Of a DNA stretch of 28,133 nt, positions 22,164 to 28,133 are shown piece after piece. Under the pieces are notes generated by a model. That model saw only the letters and a list, made by a program, of their open reading frames with translations. It did no database searches and was not told the DNA's origin. Every line of letters begins with the position of its first letter. Positions within the stretch are counted from its first letter, which is position 1. The position numbers and the translations under genes are program-made. This DNA is from Methylophilales bacterium UBA4017 (GTDB lineage Bacteria > Pseudomonadota > Gammaproteobacteria > Burkholderiales > Methylophilaceae), in assembly GCA_002384685.1 (NCBI GenBank), contig DGAZ01000010.1, positions 46,030 to 74,162 on the forward strand, written 5' to 3'.

Positions 22164-22349
22164 TTAGTTCGCTATTAAAATTAACATTATGCCTAAAAGT
22201 ACAGAAAAAAACCCAAAAAAACGTATTTGGCCGTTATTAAATTCCGTTACTTTTTTAAATGTTTCCTTCCATAAGGAAGGAAACATAAGAGGAAGGATAC
22301 CTTCCAATAAAAAAAATAGGCCAATCGCTATGAGCAATACTTCAGACAA
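22164..22349 (-). CDS. DUF2065 (YjeT-like) small membrane protein
   Basis: A 61-residue protein with two predicted membrane helices (about 3-21 and 43-59), separated by a short basic loop (SLWKETFKKV). It matches the DUF2065/YjeT family, which lies after hflC and before purA in many proteobacteria; function unknown. The start is TTG, directly abutting the hflC TAA. The N-terminus (EVLLIAIGLFFLLEGILP) matches the family, so the TTG is credible and implies coupling to hflC. The codons for MFPSLWKET form a 12-bp perfect hairpin (22259-22286). Confidence 0.85.
   Translation of the reverse strand: MSEVLLIAIGLFFLLEGILPLMFPSLWKETFKKVTEFNNGQIRFFGFFSVLLGIMLILIAN
22259..22286 (-). repeat. Perfect 12-bp inverted repeat inside the DUF2065 gene
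   Basis: ATGTTTCCTTCC and GGAAGGAAACAT flank a four-base loop. In the minus-strand mRNA it lies mid-gene between the hflC and hisZ frames. No T-run follows, so it is not an intrinsic terminator; an RNA processing or translation-control element is possible. Confidence 0.6.
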
Positions 22350-23219
22350 TTATTTTTTTTCAGGCCCACGTAGGTATTTAAAGAAATCAGAGCTAGCATC
22401 TAATACCATAATGTCATCTTTGCCACTAAAGCTTTTTCTATAGGCTTCAAGGCTTCGGTAAAAGTCATAAAACTCTTTATTTTTTGAAAAAGCATCTGCA
22501 TAGATACGTGATGCTTTAGCATCGCCTTGCCCTTTTATCTTTTGCGCATCTTTGTAGGCACCGGTAATAATAATATCTCGCTGTTTTTCCGCATCGGCCC
22601 GTATCTTCTCTGACTCAGCAAAACCTTCCGACCTTAGTTGATTAGCAACAGACTTTCTTTCAGCATCCATTCTCTGGTAAACCGACTCACTCACCTCTTG
22701 AGGAAGATCAACCCTTCTAAGCCGCACATCCAAAATTTCCACTCCAATTTGTCGCGAATCTCTGTCTGCACGCTCTCTGAGAATATCCATAATCTCCGAA
22801 CGCTCACCAGAAATCACTTCTAGGATAGTTCGCTTACCAAACTCAGCCCGTAATCCATCATTAACTGTCTGGTTTAATCGTCGCTCTGCTTGCCTTTCAT
22901 CTCCATTTACTGACACATAATACTTTGCTGGATCGACAATTCTCCACTTGATGTAGGAGTCAACTAACACGTTCTTTTTTTCACTCGTAATAAAGCGGTC
23001 CGGGTTGCTTGAATCATAAGTTAATATTCTCTTGTCAAAGAACTTTACGTTATCTACAAGTGGAGCCTTAATATAAAGTCCAGGTTCTTGCTTGACGGAT
23101 ACGATCTCACCTAACCGAAAGACTAAGGCATGCTCTCTTTGGTCAACCGTAAATGTAGACAGTGATAGCACTACTAATAAAAGTATTATTACAACCAAAA
23201 TACGGGGTATTTGTCTCAT
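22350..23219 (-). CDS. hflC: HflC, SPFH-domain modulator of FtsH
   Basis: Partner of HflK in the large SPFH membrane assembly that encloses FtsH and modulates its proteolysis. 289 residues: an N-terminal membrane helix (about 5-23), then the SPFH/Band 7 domain starting at DQREHALVFRLGE, a long coiled coil rich in Ala/Glu/Lys, and the typical C-terminal FFKYLRGP. I used the ATG at 23219: it has AAGGT six bases upstream and gives the standard N-terminus (MRQIPRILVVII). An ATG five codons earlier would overlap hflK. The hflK stop is four bases before this start. Confidence 0.95.
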   Translation of the reverse strand: MRQIPRILVVIILLLVVLSLSTFTVDQREHALVFRLGEIVSVKQEPGLYIKAPLVDNVKFFDKRILTYDSSNPDRFITSEKKNVLVDSYIKWRIVDPAKYYVSVNGDERQAERRLNQTVNDGLRAEFGKRTILEVISGERSEIMDILRERADRDSRQIGVEILDVRLRRVDLPQEVSESVYQRMDAERKSVANQLRSEGFAESEKIRADAEKQRDIIITGAYKDAQKIKGQGDAKASRIYADAFSKNKEFYDFYRSLEAYRKSFSGKDDIMVLDASSDFFKYLRGPEKK

Positions 23220-23223
23220 GATT

Positions 23224-24450
23224 TTACCTTCCATCCCTTTCTCGCGCTCTTAAGGCGCTACGTGATCGATCTGTGATTGAGTTGATTACATCTGAGGCAG
23301 AAACATTAGCATTAGACTCGTTGGAAGCCTTGCTTAGATCCAATCCAGAGGTTTTTCCAGTATTTGATTGTTGGATAATCTTATCAAGTGGCAGGTATAA
23401 AAGGCTGTTTGATTCTTTCTGATCAACAATTACCTTCGATACAGACGACATAATCCCCTCTTGAGCCTCTAAGAAAAGCCTTGTTCGTGTCACTTCTGGA
23501 GCGCGGTTATATTCCGTAAGGATCTGATCAAAACGGCTGGCATTACCCGAGGCCTCATTCTCAATAGAAACTCGGTAACCGTTGGCTTCAGCTATGAGCC
23601 TAGAAGCAGTTCCTGATGCTTTGGGGATAATATCATTAGCGTATGCCTGACCTTCATTAATTTGCCTTTCCAGATCTTGCTTAGCCTTTACTGCATCGTC
23701 AAATGCGGCCTGAACCTGCTGAGGTGGTTGGGCATTTTGCATGGTAACACTAGTAATATTAATACCCGTTGCATAGCGGTCGAGAATATCTTGCATTAAT
23801 GCTTTCGTACCGATAACAATCTCCTCTCGCCCTTCATACAACACAAAATCCATCTCACTTTTTCCTACAACTTCTCTGATTGCTGTCTCAGCAGCACCTC
23901 TAACTGATTTCTCAGCCGAGCGATTGTTGAACAAAAAATCTTTTACTGACTTTAGGTTGTATTGCACAGCAAATTGGAGGTCAATGATGTTCTCATCACC
24001 GGTAAGCATCAATGATTCCCTTAACTCATTAGTTACGGTTCCTGTTGCTCCTGATGATCGGTATCCCACTTCAATGGTTCTCACTTGCTCAAGGTTCACT
24101 GTCTCTACCGTTTCAATCGGGTACGGTATGTGCCATCTTGGTCCTGGTAAGGTGACTTCGGTATTTTCACCAAATCTCAGCACCACACCTCGTTGACCTT
24201 GGTCTACGATATAAAATCCTGAAGCCATCCACACTAAAAGCACGATAATTAATATGGGTCCTATGGGCAAAGGGTCGCTTGGTTTGATGCTTTGAGGATT
24301 ATTAAAATTTCCTCCACCCTTCTTTGCTGTTCCAGTGAACATTCGATCGACTTTATTTTTTAGGTCCTTGAACAATTCATCTAAATCGGGTGGTCCATCT
24401 TGCCCGGCAGCCAGAGGCTTTCTATTTAATCTTAATAAACTTCTAAGCAT
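23224..24450 (-). CDS. hflK: HflK, SPFH-domain modulator of FtsH
   Basis: Membrane subunit that forms the HflKC cage with HflC around FtsH. 408 residues: cytoplasmic N-terminus with the conserved GPPDLDELFKDL (19-30), a Gly-rich linker, one membrane helix (about 62-80), the Band 7 domain (QGQRGVVLRFGE onward), a coiled coil with PPQQVQAAFDDAVKAKQD, and a variable polar tail. The ATG at 24450 overlaps the hflX stop by eight bases and has GAGAG eleven bases upstream; an in-frame ATG at 24468 would add six residues and cannot be excluded. Confidence 0.95.
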   Translation of the reverse strand: MLRSLLRLNRKPLAAGQDGPPDLDELFKDLKNKVDRMFTGTAKKGGGNFNNPQSIKPSDPLPIGPILIIVLLVWMASGFYIVDQGQRGVVLRFGENTEVTLPGPRWHIPYPIETVETVNLEQVRTIEVGYRSSGATGTVTNELRESLMLTGDENIIDLQFAVQYNLKSVKDFLFNNRSAEKSVRGAAETAIREVVGKSEMDFVLYEGREEIVIGTKALMQDILDRYATGINITSVTMQNAQPPQQVQAAFDDAVKAKQDLERQINEGQAYANDIIPKASGTASRLIAEANGYRVSIENEASGNASRFDQILTEYNRAPEVTRTRLFLEAQEGIMSSVSKVIVDQKESNSLLYLPLDKIIQQSNTGKTSGLDLSKASNESNANVSASDVINSITDRSRSALRARERDGR

Positions 24451-25564
24451 ATTGTTTTTTTCTCTCATTCGTTAGGTTTTCATCGTATTCGACTAATGCC
24501 TGCTTTAAAAATTCAATTCCATTTCCAGTTTTTGCAGACAATTGAATCCTTGAAATAGTACCATACTCGTCTCGGTCAAACATGGCTTTCAACGGAATTT
24601 TATCAATCTGATTGAGCACAAGTATCTGCGGTAAGTCATTCGCCTTAATTTCTTTTAAAATTTTGTCTACCTCGACTATTTGCTCTGCTTTATTATTGTT
24701 GCTCATATCTACCAAATGAATCAAGAGGTCTGAGTCAGTAGCCTCCTCCAATGTCGATTTAAATGCTTCAACTAGCGTGGTTGGAAGATTCTTTATAAAG
24801 CCAACGGTGTCAGAAATCACAATCTTGTGGTTGGGTTCAATAAATAGCTTTCTTGAGGTCGTATCTAGGGTAGCAAACAACTTATCTTCTGCAAGAATTT
24901 TTTCATGCGTTAGTGTATTGAATAAGGTTGATTTACCTGCGTTGGTATAGCCAACAATCGATACTGATAATACATTTGACCTTCTTCTGGCTCGCCTTTG
25001 CATGCCTCTTTGTTTGTCTAATTTTTTTAATTTTTCTTTTAACTGCTTAATTCTAATGCCAAGCATACGTTTATCCAGTTCGATTTGCTTTTCTCCTGGC
25101 CCGCTTCTTACGCCTATACCACCCTTCTGCCTCTCTAAGTGACTCCATCCCTTTGTAAGCCGGGAAGCTAGGTGGGCAAGGTGGGCTAATTCTACTTGTA
25201 ACTTACCCTCATAACTTTTGGCTCGCTGGGAAAAAATATAGAGAATCAGTGCCGTGCGATCATATACGCGTAGACCTGTCAGCTTTTCAATATTTCTCTC
25301 TTGCGATGGCGTTAATTCATGATTAAAAACAATGGTAGAGGCTTCGGTTACTTCTTTTAGGGTTACTAATTCTTGAGCTTTTCCTGAGCCTATAAAATAC
25401 TTCGCGTCGGGTTGATTCTTTTTGCTTTCAATAATATCCGCGACTTCAAAGCCTGCGCTCAACACTAGCTGGGTTAATTCGTTCGTATCTTCTTCGTGAT
25501 TAATATTATTGAAGTTAATATTAACTAAAATGGCTTTTTCGCCAACCTCAGGTCTGTCAAACAT
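24443..25564 (-). CDS. hflX: GTPase HflX
   Basis: Ribosome-associated GTPase that splits stalled 70S ribosomes under stress. 373 residues: N-terminal HflX domain with the family signature GGIGVRSGPGE (148-158), an Arg/Lys-rich helical linker (RRARRRSN, 190-197), then the G domain with G1 GYTNAGKS (205-212), switch II DTVG (252-255) and G4 NQID (318-321). It is shorter than E. coli HflX (426), lacking much of the C-terminal extension. The start lies nine bases after the hfq stop, the usual hfq-hflX pairing. Confidence 0.96.
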   Translation of the reverse strand: MFDRPEVGEKAILVNINFNNINHEEDTNELTQLVLSAGFEVADIIESKKNQPDAKYFIGSGKAQELVTLKEVTEASTIVFNHELTPSQERNIEKLTGLRVYDRTALILYIFSQRAKSYEGKLQVELAHLAHLASRLTKGWSHLERQKGGIGVRSGPGEKQIELDKRMLGIRIKQLKEKLKKLDKQRGMQRRARRRSNVLSVSIVGYTNAGKSTLFNTLTHEKILAEDKLFATLDTTSRKLFIEPNHKIVISDTVGFIKNLPTTLVEAFKSTLEEATDSDLLIHLVDMSNNNKAEQIVEVDKILKEIKANDLPQILVLNQIDKIPLKAMFDRDEYGTISRIQLSAKTGNGIEFLKQALVEYDENLTNERKKQYA

Positions 25565-25573
25565 TAATGGCTT

Positions 25574-25798
25574 TTATAGTCCTTTTAAGGTGATTTTTTG
25601 GGATGGAACAATCGTCGAAATGGCATGCTTATAAATAAGCTGTGGAGCTGTACCATTTAATACGATGACGTATTGATCGTAGGATTCGATATGGCCTTGA
25701 AGCTTAATGCCGTTCAACAAATAAATAGATACAGCAATATTTTCCGCGCTAACTTGATCTAAGAAAGTATCTTGTAAATGTGCACTTTTAGTTGTCAT
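25574..25798 (-). CDS. hfq: RNA chaperone Hfq
   Basis: Sm-like hexameric chaperone for small RNAs. 74 residues, with almost no C-terminal tail. Sm1 and Sm2 are intact: distal-face Tyr26, Gly30, Ile31, Lys32, Leu33 (YLLNGIKLQG) and proximal-face Gln9, Gln42, Tyr43 and the YKHAIS motif with Lys57 and His58. Aligned to E. coli, the lateral-rim residues Asn13, Arg16, Arg17 and Arg19 are Asp14, Ser17, Ala18 and Asn20, so the arginine patch is missing. The first codons overlap the end of gltX by 11 bases, so it is translated in coupling with gltX. Confidence 0.96.
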   Translation of the reverse strand: MTTKSAHLQDTFLDQVSAENIAVSIYLLNGIKLQGHIESYDQYVIVLNGTAPQLIYKHAISTIVPSQKITLKGL

Positions 25799-27179
25799 AG
25801 TTTCTCTTAAAGTCTTGCCATCGCTGATGAACTGTATCTCTTCCCATAATTGTTATTATACTCCCAACACTGGGGGTGTGATCAGTTCCAGCCAAAATAG
25901 TTCGAAGGGGCATAGCAATTACAGGAAACTTAATACCTTCTTCTTTAACGAAATCTTTGAGGTACTGATTAACGGCCTCATCATTCCAGGCTGTATCACT
26001 TAGTCCCTGTATACATTTTTCCACCACCCGCATCGCATCATCGTTAATGTATTTCTCTAATAATTCTTGACTAATGGAGGGTGACGAAAAAAAATAACGG
26101 GTACTCTCCGTAATCTCATTTAACGACTTGGCTCTGTCTCGGTAGAGTATAACCGCGCTTTTAAAGAGATCCATGTCATAGCTATGGGGTGGATTAAGGA
26201 GCCTCGTTAAATCTTCAACATCCATTGCCTTAATGTAATGGTTATTTAACCAGTCTAACTTTTCATCATTAAACTGAGCCGCTGACGACGTCACATGATC
26301 AAAGTCAAATAAAGAGCAAAATTCTTCCATGCTGAAAATTTCGTCATCACCATGACTCCATCCCAATCTCGCAAGATAGTTTTTTACCGCTTCAGGAACA
26401 TAACCCATATCCCTGTAATGAGTAACGCTCACTGCCCCATGCCGCTTCGATAATTTCTGCCCGTCACCACCTAAAATCATAGACAGGTGCCCATATTCTG
26501 GGATAGGGGCTTTAAGGGCGTGAAGGATATTTATTTGCCTAGGAGTGTTATTGATATGATCATCTCCACGAATAACATGGCTAATGTTCATATCCCAATC
26601 ATCCACAACCACACAAAAATTATAGGTAGGAGAGCCGTCGGAGCGAGCAATAATAAAATCATCTAGCTCTTGGTTTTGTATCGTAATTTCGCCTTTGACT
26701 AAATCGTTCCATGAAATAGAACCTTCGATCGGATTTTTAAATCGAATAACTGGCTGGGTATGCTCAGGAATGCTGGGTAATGTTTTATTTTTCTCCGGAC
26801 GCCACCTTCCATCATACTTAGGTTTTTTGCCTACCCTCATCTGCTCTTCTCTTATCACATCTAATTCTTCTTTTGAGGAGTAACAGTAATAAGCCTGGCC
26901 ATCCTTCAACATCTGATTAATCACTTCGGTGTATCGTTCAAAGTGCTGAGTTTGAAAATATATAGGGCCATCATGATCTAAGCCGAGCCATTTCATGCCA
27001 TCTTTGATAGCTTCAATAGCCTCTGGCGTTGATCTCTCAAGATCGGTATCTTCAACTCTCAGAATGAATTTACCTTGATGTTTCTTTGCGTATGCCCATG
27101 AAAATAAAGCTGTTCTGGCTCCGCCTATATGAAGATAGCCCGTGGGGCTTGGTGCAAATCGAGTGATGACTTCTTTCAC
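25788..27179 (-). CDS. gltX: Glutamyl-tRNA synthetase
   Basis: Class I aminoacyl-tRNA synthetase that charges tRNA-Glu. 463 residues: HIGH-type motif PTGYLHIGGART (12-23), KMSKS-type KLSKRHG (242-248), and a C-terminal helical anticodon-binding domain. The start is GTG at 27179, with AAAGGA ten bases upstream; no ATG lies near the N-terminal RFAPSPTGYLHIG, so the GTG is forced. It is separated from rimO by 18 bases and overlaps hfq by 11. The gltX-hfq overlap is unusual, since hfq more often follows miaA or der. Confidence 0.97.
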   Translation of the reverse strand: MKEVITRFAPSPTGYLHIGGARTALFSWAYAKKHQGKFILRVEDTDLERSTPEAIEAIKDGMKWLGLDHDGPIYFQTQHFERYTEVINQMLKDGQAYYCYSSKEELDVIREEQMRVGKKPKYDGRWRPEKNKTLPSIPEHTQPVIRFKNPIEGSISWNDLVKGEITIQNQELDDFIIARSDGSPTYNFCVVVDDWDMNISHVIRGDDHINNTPRQINILHALKAPIPEYGHLSMILGGDGQKLSKRHGAVSVTHYRDMGYVPEAVKNYLARLGWSHGDDEIFSMEEFCSLFDFDHVTSSAAQFNDEKLDWLNNHYIKAMDVEDLTRLLNPPHSYDMDLFKSAVILYRDRAKSLNEITESTRYFFSSPSISQELLEKYINDDAMRVVEKCIQGLSDTAWNDEAVNQYLKDFVKEEGIKFPVIAMPLRTILAGTDHTPSVGSIITIMGRDTVHQRWQDFKRNYDN

Positions 27180-27197
27180 GTATTCTATATCCTTTGT

Positions 27198-28133
27198 TTA
27201 AATAGGCCCTGCATACAAATCGTATTCTTCCGAACGCTTGATTTTAACATCCAACATATCTCCCACCTCTAAACCTTCTGGATTTTCTAAGAATATGTTG
27301 CCATCAATTTCTGGCGCGTTGGCATGAGACCTTGCTTTTGCAAACTCGGCACCCACTTCATCAACTAACACGGTTTGTACGGAGCCAATCTTATTGGATA
27401 GCTTTTTTTTGCTGATGGCATTTTGAACCGACATAAACCTTTTGTATCGGTCTTGTTTAACGTCTTCAGTAATTTGTTTATCTAACAGGTTAGCGGTTGC
27501 CCCATCCACATCGGAATAGGTGAAACAACCCACTCGATCCAGCTGTGCTAACTGAAGAAAATCTAAGAGATCTTCGAATTGCTCTTCTGTTTCACCTGGA
27601 AAACCCACAATAAATGTACTTCTTATGGTCAATTCCGGGCATATGGTCCGCCATCCATTGATCCTTTCAAGGTTATTTTCCGCGTTTGCTGGCCGCTTCA
27701 TGGATTTTAATATTGCAGGATTAGCATGCTGAAAAGGGACATCTATGTAAGGTAGTATTAATCCCGATGCCATCAACTCGATTAGGCGATCTACATTGGG
27801 ATAAGGGTAAACGTAATGGAATCTCACCCATACTCCTAACTCACTAAGGCTTTTAGCCAAATTAAAAAGATCAGTTTTTATGGGCCGTCCATTCCAAAAA
27901 CCCGGACGGTATTTAACATCAACACCATAGGCGCTAGTATCTTGAGAGATAATAATTAACTCCGAAACACCTGACTTCACAAGATTTTCCGCTTCTTGCA
28001 TGATGTCGCCTATCGGTCGGCTTACCAATTTTCCTCGCATAGAGGGAATAATGCAAAATGTGCACTTATGATTACAGCCTTCAGAGATCTTTATGTACGC
28101 ATAATGTTTTGGTGTTAAGCGAATGCCTTGCGG
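27198..28133 (-). CDS. rimO: Ribosomal protein S12 methylthiotransferase RimO (5' end outside window)
   Basis: Radical-SAM enzyme that adds a methylthio group to a conserved Asp of ribosomal protein S12. The window holds 311 C-terminal residues; the reading frame stays open to the edge, and the visible part begins before the radical-SAM motif C-x3-C-x2-C (EGCNHKCTFC, residues 18-27 of the visible part). The remaining SAM-binding region and a C-terminal TRAM domain (from about TVLVDEVGAEF) are present. S12-type RimO, not MiaB, is indicated by ISEGCNHKCTFCIIPSMRG and HANAPEIDGN. Missing upstream: the N-terminal UPF0004 domain with the second cluster. Confidence 0.93.
   Translation of the reverse strand, partial: PQGIRLTPKHYAYIKISEGCNHKCTFCIIPSMRGKLVSRPIGDIMQEAENLVKSGVSELIIISQDTSAYGVDVKYRPGFWNGRPIKTDLFNLAKSLSELGVWVRFHYVYPYPNVDRLIELMASGLILPYIDVPFQHANPAILKSMKRPANAENNLERINGWRTICPELTIRSTFIVGFPGETEEQFEDLLDFLQLAQLDRVGCFTYSDVDGATANLLDKQITEDVKQDRYKRFMSVQNAISKKKLSNKIGSVQTVLVDEVGAEFAKARSHANAPEIDGNIFLENPEGLEVGDMLDVKIKRSEEYDLYAGPI

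Overview
This window reads as chromosomal core from a compact, AT-rich betaproteobacterium. I would guess a streamlined Methylophilaceae relative, but only the betaproteobacterial level is well supported. The support is gene order: hfq-hflX-hflK-hflC-hisZ-purA on one strand, ffs-dnaX-ybaB-recR on the other, rluC divergent from rne, and an amidohydrolase-ubiG-phosphatase string shared with pseudomonads. Genes are packed with gaps of a few bases or short overlaps, and several start with TTG or GTG. I see no insertion sequence, prophage, CRISPR array, integrase or toxin-antitoxin pair.

Layout. Bases 1-6.2 kb: tsaE (minus), queG and pgi (plus), then sppA, a small Rieske protein, a HAD phosphatase and rluC (minus). 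Bases 6.2-6.5 kb: a 362-base rluC/rne gap with a strong hairpin. Bases 6.5-12.1 kb: rne (plus), crcB and orn (minus), an M48 Ste24-type protease and queD (plus), and a SYLF-domain exported protein (minus). Bases 12.2-14.5 kb: tRNA-Ser(GGA) (minus), then a separately promoted aldehyde dehydrogenase plus DUF779 unit. Bases 14.5-17.2 kb: SRP RNA, dnaX, ybaB and recR (plus). Bases 17.2-28.1 kb: one continuous minus-strand run of twelve genes, in transcription order rimO (5' end outside the window), gltX, hfq, hflX, hflK, hflC, DUF2065, hisZ, purA, amidohydrolase, ubiG, gph.

Functional theme. Many of the genes serve RNA and translation: tsaE and queG/queD (tRNA modification), rluC (23S rRNA pseudouridine), rne, orn and hfq (RNA decay and regulation), hflX (ribosome rescue GTPase), gltX, rimO (ribosomal protein S12), tRNA-Ser and SRP RNA. 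The rest is membrane quality control (HflKC, SppA, M48 protease), replication and repair (dnaX, recR) and central metabolism (pgi, purA, hisZ, ubiG).

No undescribed multi-gene system is evident. The points worth a second look are small: a perfect 14-bp bidirectional terminator inside the crcB reading frame; an Hfq without its rim arginine patch; an A9 slippage site in dnaX whose two alternative frames both stop at once; a 12-bp perfect hairpin inside the DUF2065 gene; hairpins flanking the aldehyde dehydrogenase unit and in the rne leader; and a HisZ lacking its usual C-terminus.
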